This document shows, piece by piece, positions 44,725 to 53,201 of a DNA stretch of 64,000 nt (its first letter is position 1; every line of letters starts with the position of its first letter). Origin of the DNA: Cupriavidus sp. 2SB (lineage in GTDB: Bacteria; Pseudomonadota; Gammaproteobacteria; Burkholderiales; Burkholderiaceae). The notes under the pieces are model-generated. The model was not told where the DNA came from, did no database searches, and saw only the letters and a program-made list of their open reading frames with translations. The position numbers were made by a program, and so were the translations under genes. Location of the stretch: positions 28,864 through 92,863 of the forward strand of contig NZ_SCMX01000022.1 in NCBI RefSeq assembly GCF_005503625.1, given 5' to 3'.

Positions 44725-45453
44725 CTACAGAACCAGCGGCACCTCCACACCCACCGGCGCTACATATTCCGTCATGCGTCGGCGCGAGAGATCCATATGG
44801 GCACGCACGATGTCGCCTGCCGTTTCGGGATCATGGCGCGCGATGGCCTCGATGATTTCGTCGTGCTGGTCGGCCGCCTTGCCGAGATCCAGTTCCATGT
44901 CGACGGGTGCGGGATGCCGGTAGAAGATCTTCCCCAGCCGCGCATGGTCGATCAGGATTCGGCGCAGGCTCGGCATCAAATACGGGTTGTGCGCCATCTT
45001 GCCGATCTGCAGATGGAACTGGTCGTTGTTGAGCACGCGGTTTTCCACGTCGTTCCGCTCGATGGCTTCGCGGAACCGTCCCTGGATGGCTTTCAATTCC
45101 TCGATCTCCCGCGCGGTGGCGTTGGTCGCGGCCAGTTGCGTGGTGGCGATGTAGATCATCGGCGCGGCCAGGAAGAAATTCCGTAGCGACTGGTGGTTCA
45201 TCGAAGACACCCGCGCCGCACGGTTGGCTTCCAGTTCGATATAGCCCTCGGCCGCCATCTGCCGCATCAGCTCCCGCACCGGAGGGCGTGACAGGCCAAA
45301 TTCCTCGCTCAGCGCCAGCTCGTCCACGACTGCGCCGGGCGCCATATCCATGCTGACGATCCGCCGGCGCAATGCGTCGGCGAGCAGCGCCTTGCGATCC
45401 ACCGATGCGTCGGAAATCGGCGCGTCGTCCGCGCCCGCCTTGGTTCTTGCCAT
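44725..45453 (-). CDS. GntR-family (FadR-type) regulator of the catabolic cluster
   Basis: A 242-residue transcription factor. The winged helix is near the N-terminus (LADALRRRIVSMDMAPGAVVDELALSEEFGLSRPPVREL, then AAEGYIELEANRAARV). An all-helical FCD-type effector domain follows, with HLQIGKMAHN and HDEIIEAIARHDPETAGDIVRAHM supplying its His/Asp metal-site residues. The start at 45453 (MARTKAGADD) is chosen because a longer frame would place the operator palindrome inside the gene. It is divergent from the FAD oxidoreductase gene and probably represses that operon and itself. Confidence 0.88.
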   Translation of the reverse strand: MARTKAGADDAPISDASVDRKALLADALRRRIVSMDMAPGAVVDELALSEEFGLSRPPVRELMRQMAAEGYIELEANRAARVSSMNHQSLRNFFLAAPMIYIATTQLAATNATAREIEELKAIQGRFREAIERNDVENRVLNNDQFHLQIGKMAHNPYLMPSLRRILIDHARLGKIFYRHPAPVDMELDLGKAADQHDEIIEAIARHDPETAGDIVRAHMDLSRRRMTEYVAPVGVEVPLVL

Positions 45454-45463
45454 CTCAGACCCC

Positions 45464-45482
45464 TGTCTATCAATCGTAGACA
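45464..45482. promoter_or_regulatory. GntR operator candidate 1
   Basis: TGTCTATCAATCGTAGACA is an inverted repeat, TGTCTA-N7-TAGACA, 11 bases upstream of the regulator ATG. The same half-sites and spacing recur at 45610-45628. Confidence 0.7.
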
Positions 45483-45587
45483 TTCTAGGCCAACCGCCCG
45501 GCCAATCACTCATCTCCTTTGAAAAGTGCTGCGAAAGCAACGCTGCGGCGTATTTGATCTTGCCGCGCGTAAACCCTCATAGCTGTT

Positions 45588-45628
45588 TGTCTATCGTAGA
45601 AATATTCTTTGTCTACAAATGATAGACA
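45588..45628. promoter_or_regulatory. GntR operator candidates 2 and 3
   Basis: At 45610-45628 a second TGTCTA-N7-TAGACA site (spacer CAAATGA) lies about 55 bases upstream of the FAD oxidoreductase ATG. At 45588-45600 a shorter TGTCTATCGTAGA palindrome sits 22 bases further left, about two DNA turns away. Together with the site at 45464 they frame the divergent promoters. Confidence 0.7.
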
Positions 45629-45682
45629 CGAAAAAGGGCGCGGCCAGAGACATCCAGGCAGGCGCTCAGGAGTGAGGCTCAC

Positions 45683-47002
45683 ATGACGAAAGTAACTGCG
45701 ATACCGGCTGACGATTCCACCTGCGGCTGGTTTCACCTAAGCCGGGCACGCAAGCCGATGCCGGCGCATTCCGGCAAGACCAGTGCGCGCTGGGCGATCA
45801 TCGGCGCGGGCTTCACCGGCCTGGCCGCTGCCCGCCAACTGGCGCACCGGTTCCCGGACGACTCCGTCGTGCTGGTGGATGCGCAGCAAGTGGGTTTCGG
45901 CTCATCCGGCCGGAACGCAGGCTTTGCGATCGACCTCCCCCACGACATCGGAGCCGACGACTACATCGGCGACATCGCCACAGCCCGCCATTGCATGAAC
46001 CTGAACCTGACCGGCCAGCGCATTCTCAAGGCATTGGTGGACGAGTACCGAATCGACTGCCAGTTTCGCACGTCGGGCAAGTACCAGGCGGCCATCGAAG
46101 ATCGGGGCATGGCGGTGCTGGATGCGTATCGCCGCGGGCTCGACAAGCTGGGCCAGCCGTACGACATGATCGAAGCGGCGGACCTGCCTGGCCACATCGG
46201 CACATCGTTCTACCGGAAGGCGCTATTCACGCCGGGCACGGCACTGATCCAGCCTGCCGCGCTGGTGAAGGGGCTGGCCGATAGCCTGCCACCCAATGTG
46301 GAGCTGTACGAAAACACGCCGATCACCGATGTGGAATACGGCGACAAGATCGTGCTCACACATCGCGGCGGCAGCATCACCGCCGACACGCTGATATTGA
46401 CCAACAATGCTTTCGGCCAGCGCTTTGGTTTCCTGCAAGGCACGATGCTGCCCGTCTTCACCTATGCAAGCCTGACGCGTCCGCTGACGGCGGCTGAGCA
46501 GGCGCAACTCGGTGGCAAGGAATTCTGGGGTTTGATCCCTGCCGATCCGTACGGCACGACGCTGCGCCGCACGCATGACAACCGCATCCTCGTGCGCAAC
46601 AGCTTCAGCTACAACGCCGACGGTCGCAGTCATCCCAAGTACCTCGAACGCTTTGTGAAAACGCATCGCGAATCGTTCGAACGGCGCTTTCCGATGCTGC
46701 CGGGTGTCGAGTTCGAATACACGTGGGGCGGCTCGCTCGCGCTCTCGCGCAATCACATGGGTCACTTCGGACAGCTTGCGCCGAACGTGCATGGCGCGCT
46801 GTGCTGCAACGGACTCGGCATCACGCGCGGCACCGTCACGGGGCATCTGCTGGCCGAGCACCTTGCTGGCGAGCGCAACGAACTGATCGATTTCCTGCTG
46901 TCGTCGCCGGGACCGAACCGCAATCCGCCGGAGCCGTTCCTGTCGATGGGCGTCAACGCGAATCTTTGGCTCGGCCAGCGCCGGGCGGGCAGGGAGGTCT
47001 GA
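45683..47002 (+). CDS. FAD-dependent amine/amino-acid oxidoreductase (DAO/OrdL-like)
   Basis: A 439-residue flavoprotein of the D-amino-acid oxidase fold, closest in pattern to PuuB/OrdL-type amine oxidases. The FAD-binding GxGxxG is at residues 41-46 (IIGAGFTGLAAA), followed by VVLVDAQQVGFGSSGRNAGF, the usual second nucleotide contact. The C-terminal block FEYTWGGSLALSRN and GLGITRGTVTGHLLAE complete the cofactor site. It is the first gene of a presumed catabolic operon and would oxidise an amine or amino acid to an imine/aldehyde. The substrate is not evident. AGGAG precedes the ATG. Confidence 0.85.
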   Translation: MTKVTAIPADDSTCGWFHLSRARKPMPAHSGKTSARWAIIGAGFTGLAAARQLAHRFPDDSVVLVDAQQVGFGSSGRNAGFAIDLPHDIGADDYIGDIATARHCMNLNLTGQRILKALVDEYRIDCQFRTSGKYQAAIEDRGMAVLDAYRRGLDKLGQPYDMIEAADLPGHIGTSFYRKALFTPGTALIQPAALVKGLADSLPPNVELYENTPITDVEYGDKIVLTHRGGSITADTLILTNNAFGQRFGFLQGTMLPVFTYASLTRPLTAAEQAQLGGKEFWGLIPADPYGTTLRRTHDNRILVRNSFSYNADGRSHPKYLERFVKTHRESFERRFPMLPGVEFEYTWGGSLALSRNHMGHFGQLAPNVHGALCCNGLGITRGTVTGHLLAEHLAGERNELIDFLLSSPGPNRNPPEPFLSMGVNANLWLGQRRAGREV

Positions 47003-47088
47003 TCGCATCACACATGCACTCGCTGCACCCGATGAAAGACGGACCCAACGCAGGTCCGCGCATGACACGGTCAAACAGGAGACAAACG

Positions 47089-48417
47089 GTGGCAAACAAT
47101 GTATCGATCGAGGACGTTCCTCTGAATGGATTTCATCAACTGCTATGCATCCGCTCGGGCGGTGGCTGGCTGCTGGACGGCTATGTGCTGAGCATCATCG
47201 GCGTGGCCATGGTGCCGCTGGCTGCGGCGCTGGACCTGAGCAGTTTCTGGCAGGGCATGGTCGCGGCATCGGCGCTGATCGGCATCTTCTGCGGCGGCTT
47301 TCTCGGTGGCGTGCTGACTTGCAGGCTGGGCCGCAGGAAGCTCTATTTCGTGGGGCCGACGATCTTCGTGCTGTGTTCGGTGCTGCAGTACTGGGCCACG
47401 TCCGGTGAGGAACTGTTCTTCATGCGCTTTCTGATCGGTATCGGCGTTGGATTCGAATATCCAGTGGCTGGCGCACTGCTCGTCGAATTCCTGCCGAAGA
47501 AGTATCGCGGCCCCCGCCTGGCGATGCTGACCATCCTGTGGTTCGCCGGTGCCGCGCTGGCCTATATCGTCGGCAACGCATTGCTCGGTGCCGGACGCGC
47601 CGATGCATGGCGCCTCGTGCTCGCCAGCCCGGCCATCATCGGCGTGGTGCTGCTGGTGATCCGCATGGGTACGCCGGAATCGCCGCGCTGGTTGCTGAGC
47701 AAGGGCAAGGCGTCGGAGGCGGAACGCATCATCCGCAAGGTCTACGGTCCGACGTTCTCGCTGCGCAACCTGCCCGAGCAGGCGGCCGAAAAGAAAGTGT
47801 CGCTGCTATCGCTGCTGCATTCCGGCTACGGCAAGCGCATGCTGTTCGTATCGGTGTTCTGGAGTTGCTCGGTCATTCCCGTGTTCGCGGTCTATGCCTT
47901 CGCACCCACCGTGTTGCAGGCGCTGAACCTGAAAGGAGAATGGGCATCACTGGGATCGGTCGCCATCACCATGCTGTTCGTGGTCGGCTGCATCGTTGCG
48001 ACGCGGCTTATCAACACCATCGGCCGCCGCAGCATGCTGATTCACAGCTTCCTGTGGTCGGGCCTTGCACTGCTGGGGCTGGGTGCGTGCTCGGACGGCA
48101 ACCAGATGCTGGTGCTTGCCCTGTTCGGTGCCTATGCGTTGTTCATTGGTGGCGCGCAGGTGCTGCAACTGGTCTATCCCAACGAACTGTTCCCGACCGA
48201 GATCCGCTCGGCGGCCGTGGGGCTGGGCGCGTCGCTGTCACGGATTGGCGCCGCCATCGGCACCTGGCTGGTTCCCATCTCGCTGCAGACCATCGGCATC
48301 GGACACACGATGTATGCCGCCGCCGGCGTCACGCTGGTCGGCCTGCTGGTTTCGATGCTGCTCGCACCGGAGACCCGCTCGTTGAGTCTCCAGGAAGCGG
48401 CCTCGCTGAGCCGCTGA
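47089..48417 (+). CDS. MFS transporter, sugar-porter/aromatic-acid type
   Basis: A 442-residue major facilitator carrier with 12 spans. The start is GTG at 47089, seven bases after AGGAG; upstream ATGs lack such a site. Diagnostic blocks are GRRKLYFVGPTIF after span 2, RFLIGIGVGFEYPVAGALLVEFLPKKYRGP, PESPRWLLSKGKASEAERII before the central loop and YPNELFPTEIRSAAVG in the second half. It is expected to import the substrate of the catabolic operon. Confidence 0.88.
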   Translation: MANNVSIEDVPLNGFHQLLCIRSGGGWLLDGYVLSIIGVAMVPLAAALDLSSFWQGMVAASALIGIFCGGFLGGVLTCRLGRRKLYFVGPTIFVLCSVLQYWATSGEELFFMRFLIGIGVGFEYPVAGALLVEFLPKKYRGPRLAMLTILWFAGAALAYIVGNALLGAGRADAWRLVLASPAIIGVVLLVIRMGTPESPRWLLSKGKASEAERIIRKVYGPTFSLRNLPEQAAEKKVSLLSLLHSGYGKRMLFVSVFWSCSVIPVFAVYAFAPTVLQALNLKGEWASLGSVAITMLFVVGCIVATRLINTIGRRSMLIHSFLWSGLALLGLGACSDGNQMLVLALFGAYALFIGGAQVLQLVYPNELFPTEIRSAAVGLGASLSRIGAAIGTWLVPISLQTIGIGHTMYAAAGVTLVGLLVSMLLAPETRSLSLQEAASLSR

Positions 48418-48464
48418 CCCACTCTCATTCCCTTTTTTGAATTCCTGAAGTTACGGAGAGCATC

Positions 48465-49373
48465 ATGAAGTTTCAAGGTATCTACACGCCGGCCATCACG
48501 CCGCTGACTGCGGAAGGCAAGATCGACAACGCCGCGTTTGGCGACGTGCTGGAGTCACTGATCGACGCAGGCGTGCACGGCATCATCATTGGCGGGTCCA
48601 CCGGCGAATACTATGCGCACACCACCGAAGAGCGGCTTGCGCTGGCCGCGTTCGCCAAGGAAGTGATTGGCACCCGCGTGCCGCTGATCGTTGGCACGGG
48701 CGCGGTGCGCACGGAAGAATCGGTGGTGTATGCCAAGGGCGCAAAGGCCATCAAGGCCGATGCCATCCTGGTTGGCTCGCCGCCGTATGCGCTGCCGACC
48801 GAGGCAGAGAATGCCATCCACGCACTGACCGTCGATCAGGCCGCGGGCCTGCCGATCATGCTCTACAACTATCCGGGCCGGATGGGTGTGTCGATGGGGC
48901 GCGAGTTCTTCCGCACGGTGACGTCGGCCTCGAAGAACTTTGTCGCCATCAAGGAAAGCTCGGGCCAGACATCGCAATTGCATATGCTCGCCACCGAGTT
49001 CCACGACATCGACATCTCGTGCGGCTGGGACGATCAGGCGCTGGAATTCTTTGCCTGGGGCGCACGTAGCTGGGTCTGCGCTGGCTCCAACTTCATTCCG
49101 CGCGAGCACATCGCGCTGTATGAAGCCTGCGTGATCGAGAAGGATTTCGATAAAGGCCGCCGCATCATGTCGGCCATGATGCCGCTGATGGATTTCCTGG
49201 AAGGCGGCAAGTTCGTGCAATCGATCAAACACGGCTGCACCGTGGCAGGACTGAAAGCCGGCGGTGTGCGCGCACCGCTGCAGGATCTTGAAGACACCGA
49301 GCGCCGCCGCCTGCAGGCGATCATCGCCGAACTCAAGCGCGTGGTGGCGACCATCGTCGGGGAGAAGGCGTAA
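48465..49373 (+). CDS. Dihydrodipicolinate synthase/N-acetylneuraminate lyase family protein
   Basis: A 302-residue class I aldolase-fold enzyme of the DapA superfamily. The Schiff-base lysine is K163 (FVAIKESSGQ), the active-site tyrosine is Y134 in LYNYPG, and the carboxylate-binding loop GGSTGE is at residues 43-48. In this setting, between a flavin oxidoreductase and an aldehyde dehydrogenase, it is more likely a catabolic lyase or deaminase than a lysine-biosynthesis enzyme. A strong ACGGAG site precedes the ATG. Its stop overlaps the dehydrogenase start by one base. Confidence 0.88.
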   Translation: MKFQGIYTPAITPLTAEGKIDNAAFGDVLESLIDAGVHGIIIGGSTGEYYAHTTEERLALAAFAKEVIGTRVPLIVGTGAVRTEESVVYAKGAKAIKADAILVGSPPYALPTEAENAIHALTVDQAAGLPIMLYNYPGRMGVSMGREFFRTVTSASKNFVAIKESSGQTSQLHMLATEFHDIDISCGWDDQALEFFAWGARSWVCAGSNFIPREHIALYEACVIEKDFDKGRRIMSAMMPLMDFLEGGKFVQSIKHGCTVAGLKAGGVRAPLQDLEDTERRRLQAIIAELKRVVATIVGEKA

Positions 49374-50875
49374 TGGCACAACTTGTGACTGCTGCAGAGT
49401 ACGCCGCCATTGCAGACAAGATCACGCTGCCGACGCAGGCTTTCATCGACGGAAAGTTCGTCCGCGCCGTATCGGGCAAGACGTTCCAGACCAGCAATCC
49501 GGCAACGGGACAGGTCTTGACGGAAATCTCCGCCTGCGATGTGCGCGATGTGGATGTTGCCGTGGCCAAGGCCAAGGCTGCGTTCGAGGATGGCCGCTGG
49601 CATCGTCAGTCGCCGGGCCAGCGCAAGGCCGTGCTGCTGAAGTTCGCCGACCTGCTGGAAGAGAATGCGCACGAACTGGCGGTGATGGAAAGCCTGGATA
49701 GTGGCAAGCCGATCCACGAATGCCAGAACACCGACATTCCCGAGACCATTCATACGATCCGCTGGCACGCCGAACTGATCGACAAGATCTATGACAGCAC
49801 GGCGCCCGTGGGTTCTGCTGCGTTGTCGCTAGTGGTGCGCGAGCCGATCGGCGTGGTGGGGCTTGTCCTGCCGTGGAATTTCCCGCTGCTGATGCTGGCG
49901 TGGAAGATCGGTCCGTCGCTCGCGGCCGGCTGCTCGATCGTGGTCAAGCCTGCCAAGGAAACCACGCTCACCGCACTGCGCGTGGCCGAACTGGCGCATC
50001 AGGCAGGCGTCCCTGCGGGGGTGTTCAACGTGCTGCCCGGCGGCGGCAAGGAAGTGGGCGAGCCCCTCGGCATGCACATGGACGTGTCGATGGTCAGTTT
50101 CACGGGTTCCACCGCAACCGGGCGGCTGTTCCTCAAGTACGCGGCGGAATCCAACCTCAAGCGCATCGTGCTGGAATGCGGCGGCAAGAATCCTGCCGTG
50201 GTGCTCAAGGATGTGGAGGACATCGACGCCGTGGCCCAGCACGTGGTCAACGGTGCCTTCTGGAACATGGGCGAGAACTGCTCGGCATCGTCGCGGCTGA
50301 TCGTGCATGCCGATATCAAGGACGAGTTGCTGGCACGCATCGGTGTGCACATGCGCGACTGGAAGATGGGCGATCCGCTCGATCCCGAGCATCGTATCGG
50401 CTCGCTGGTGAGTGAAGCGCATTTCCAGAAAGTGCGTTCGTACATCGAGCATGCCGATGCAGAGCGCCTGAACGTGACGTTCGGCGGTGGCACCAAGGGC
50501 GAATCGTTTGTGGAGCCGACTGTAGTCGATGGCGTACCGCCGGAGAGCCGGCTGTTCCGCGAGGAAATCTTCGGTCCCATCCTGTCGGTGACCACGTTCA
50601 CCGATATCGATGAGGCTATCGCGCTGGCCAACGACTCCGTGTATGGGCTGGCGGCATCGGTCTACACGAGCCACCTCAACCGCGCGATCCGGCTCTCACG
50701 CGAGATTCGCGCGGGCGTGGTGACCGTGAACTGCTTCGGGGAAGGCGATATCACCACACCGTTCGGCGGCTACAAGGAGTCCGGTTTTGGTGGTCGTGAC
50801 AAGTCGATCTGGGCACATGACCAGTACACCGAGATCAAGACGATCTGGATCGATGTACCATCCACGGCCAACTGA
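49373..50875 (+). CDS. NAD(P)-dependent aldehyde dehydrogenase (PuuC/BetB-like)
   Basis: A 500-residue aldehyde dehydrogenase. The catalytic Cys is C303 (NMGENCSAS), the general base E268 (VLECGGKNP), with N169 (LPWNFP) and K192 (VVKPAKE) also in place. It shows the SFTGST cofactor loop and the LFREEIFGPIL and FGGYKESGFGG blocks. It should oxidise the aldehyde made by the preceding two enzymes to an acid. It is translationally coupled to the DapA-family gene (TAATG). Confidence 0.92.
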   Translation: MAQLVTAAEYAAIADKITLPTQAFIDGKFVRAVSGKTFQTSNPATGQVLTEISACDVRDVDVAVAKAKAAFEDGRWHRQSPGQRKAVLLKFADLLEENAHELAVMESLDSGKPIHECQNTDIPETIHTIRWHAELIDKIYDSTAPVGSAALSLVVREPIGVVGLVLPWNFPLLMLAWKIGPSLAAGCSIVVKPAKETTLTALRVAELAHQAGVPAGVFNVLPGGGKEVGEPLGMHMDVSMVSFTGSTATGRLFLKYAAESNLKRIVLECGGKNPAVVLKDVEDIDAVAQHVVNGAFWNMGENCSASSRLIVHADIKDELLARIGVHMRDWKMGDPLDPEHRIGSLVSEAHFQKVRSYIEHADAERLNVTFGGGTKGESFVEPTVVDGVPPESRLFREEIFGPILSVTTFTDIDEAIALANDSVYGLAASVYTSHLNRAIRLSREIRAGVVTVNCFGEGDITTPFGGYKESGFGGRDKSIWAHDQYTEIKTIWIDVPSTAN

Positions 50876-50923
50876 GCGGTAGTCCCGCCAATCCCCTAAC
50901 CACCGTTTCATCACAAGGTAGTC

Positions 50924-51847
50924 ATGCAAAGCAAACAGGCAACGTTGATTGGACTCTTGGCCGTACTTCTCTGGAGTTCGATCGTCGGCCTGATCCGTGG
51001 CGTCAGCGAGAGTTTCGGCGCCACGGGAGGGGCGGCCCTGATGTATTCGGTCGCCTCGGTGCTGCTGTGGATATCAGTAGGGCCGGTGCGGATCAAGGCG
51101 CTGCCACGGGCATATCTTTTCTGGGGCAGCCTGCTGTTCGTGTCGTACGAGCTGTGCCTGTCGCTTTCCATTGGCTACGCGAACACTGGCCGGCAGGCCA
51201 TCGAAGTGAGCATGGTGAATTACCTGTGGCCCACGTTCACCATGATGGCCGCGATCCTGTTCAACCGGCAACGGGCGAACTGGCTGATCGTACCGGGCTT
51301 TCTGGTTGCCATCCTGGGTGTCACGCTGGTACTGGGTGGCGATCAGGGACTCGACGCTGCCAGCCTGGCGGCCAACGTGCGTGACAATCCGCTGAGCTAT
51401 GGCCTGGCGTTTTCCGGCGCGGTGATCTGGGCGGGCTACTGCACCGTGACGGCACGCATCGCACAGGGCAAGAACGGTGTCACGCTGTTCTTCATTCTGA
51501 CCGCGTTGACGCTGTGGGCCAAGTACCTGTTCACGGGTGGCGAGGCGATGTCCTTCACCTTCGGCGGCGTGGTCTATCTCGCACTGGCCGCCTGTGCGAT
51601 GGGCTTTGGTTATGCGGCGTGGAATGTCGGCATCCTGCACGGCAACGTGGCGGTACTGGCAGGCGCGTCGTACTTCATCCCGGTGCTGTCCGCCGCACTC
51701 GCCACCACGTTGCTTCACGCGCCGTTGTCCTTCGCATTCTGGAAGGGCGCGGCGATGGTCGTGGCCGGGTCTATCCTCTGCTGGCTCGCCACACGGGGGA
51801 AGGGCGCCCGCACCGCACCATCTGGCGGATCGAGCCAGGCGACATAG
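50924..51847 (+). CDS. yddG: YddG-like DMT-family amino acid exporter
   Basis: A 307-residue drug/metabolite transporter with ten predicted spans in two EamA halves. The opening span (LIGLLAVLLWSSIVGLIRGVSE) and EVSMVNYLWPTFTMMAA are characteristic of YddG, an exporter of aromatic amino acids. The second half contains LAACAMGFGYAAWNVGILHG. Located 48 bases after the dehydrogenase gene, it may remove toxic amino acids or intermediates during catabolism of the operon substrate. Confidence 0.8.
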   Translation: MQSKQATLIGLLAVLLWSSIVGLIRGVSESFGATGGAALMYSVASVLLWISVGPVRIKALPRAYLFWGSLLFVSYELCLSLSIGYANTGRQAIEVSMVNYLWPTFTMMAAILFNRQRANWLIVPGFLVAILGVTLVLGGDQGLDAASLAANVRDNPLSYGLAFSGAVIWAGYCTVTARIAQGKNGVTLFFILTALTLWAKYLFTGGEAMSFTFGGVVYLALAACAMGFGYAAWNVGILHGNVAVLAGASYFIPVLSAALATTLLHAPLSFAFWKGAAMVVAGSILCWLATRGKGARTAPSGGSSQAT

Positions 51848-51889
51848 CCCACTCACATTCCGGGGCAACGTACCCCAAGGAAACACCCA

Positions 51890-53065
51890 ATGACATCGGA
51901 GAGAGACAAGCGCACCCAGTGGCTGTGCAAGGCAGCCCTGTGCGCGATATCGGCATCCACCTCGGCGTCCGTCTTGGCGCAAAGCACAGTGACGCTGTAT
52001 GGCGTGCTGGACGAGGGGATCAACTACACCAACAACGTAGGCGGACACAGCCAGGTGGCGATGGCCAGCGGCTTTCCGCACGGCAGCCGCTGGGGGCTGA
52101 AGGGCAGCGAGGATCTCGGCGGCGGCACCAAGGCCATCTTCCAGCTTGAAAACGGTTTCGACGTCGATAACGGCCGCGCCTTCCAGGGCGGTGCACTGTT
52201 CGGTCGGCAGGCATATATGGGCTTGACCGGGCAGCGATGGGGTTCCGTGACACTGGGTCGCCAGTACGACTCGGTGGTGGACTACCTCGCACAGACCACG
52301 GCGGGCGGCACGTGGGGCGGCTATATGTTTGCCCATCCGTACGACAACGACAACCTGATCAACACCTTTCGCGTCAACAACACGGTCAAGTACACCAGCC
52401 CCGATCTTGGCGGCGTCAAGTTTGGCGGCATGTATGGCTTCAGCGACGACACCAGGTTCTCGAACAATCGCGTGTTCAGCGCAGGCGGGCAGTACGCGAA
52501 GAATGGCCTGACACTCGCCGCTGCCTACCTGCAGGCCGACAATCCTTCGGCCACGTCATACGGTGCCATCAACAACGGTGGCGACCAGAACCTGCCGGGC
52601 AGCCGCCTCAGGATCTGGGGAGCAGGGGGTACGTACGAAACAGGCAAGTTCCAGTTCGGTGTCTCGTATGCCCGGACGGAGGTAACGGACCCGCGCAGTT
52701 CCGCCTACGTTGGCAACATCACGCCGCCATCGGGCACGCTCGGTGCACTACGCTTCGACAACATCGAAGCGAACATCAAGTACCAGCCCGCCCGGCAATA
52801 CTGGTTCGGGGCGATGTACGCGTACACGCGCGCAACGTTCGACGCCACCTCCGGCAAGACGCATCCGGTCTATCACTCGGTGGGGCTGATGGCGGACTAC
52901 ATCTTCTCGAAACGCACGGACATCTACGTGCAGACGGTCTACCAGCACGTGGGCGGCGACAAGACCGGCAGCGTGCTCGATGCGGCCTACGTGGTTGGTG
53001 CCGCGGGCGTGGCGTCAGGCCAGAACCAGGTGATGTTCAGGCTGGGGCTGCGGCACTTTTTTTGA
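51890..53065 (+). CDS. Burkholderiales general porin
   Basis: A 391-residue trimeric outer-membrane porin. A signal peptide ends in ASVLAQ, and the mature start QSTVTLYGVLDEGINY is standard for betaproteobacterial porins. SRWGLKGSEDLGGGTKAIFQLE, GRQAYMGLTGQRWGSVTLGRQY and the final RLGLRHFF with terminal Phe are family marks. AAGGAA precedes the ATG. As last gene of the cluster it may admit the substrate through the outer membrane. Confidence 0.92.
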   Translation: MTSERDKRTQWLCKAALCAISASTSASVLAQSTVTLYGVLDEGINYTNNVGGHSQVAMASGFPHGSRWGLKGSEDLGGGTKAIFQLENGFDVDNGRAFQGGALFGRQAYMGLTGQRWGSVTLGRQYDSVVDYLAQTTAGGTWGGYMFAHPYDNDNLINTFRVNNTVKYTSPDLGGVKFGGMYGFSDDTRFSNNRVFSAGGQYAKNGLTLAAAYLQADNPSATSYGAINNGGDQNLPGSRLRIWGAGGTYETGKFQFGVSYARTEVTDPRSSAYVGNITPPSGTLGALRFDNIEANIKYQPARQYWFGAMYAYTRATFDATSGKTHPVYHSVGLMADYIFSKRTDIYVQTVYQHVGGDKTGSVLDAAYVVGAAGVASGQNQVMFRLGLRHFF

Positions 53066-53201
53066 ACGGATCCTTGCTGCGTTCGAGGGCCACCTGCTGG
53101 AGGCAAATCAACTCCTGTGCAAATTGTTGATATCTCACCGAGGACTTTATGTATGGTGATCCTCGGCCTTCTTCACATGAACGTCCTCAGTGAGAACAGA
53201 G

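Noticed and set aside
46723..47088. Longer N-terminus for the MFS carrier of the catabolic cluster
   Set aside because: The extension overlaps the oxidoreductase gene in another frame, while the GTG at 47089 has AGGAG at ideal spacing and gives the family length.
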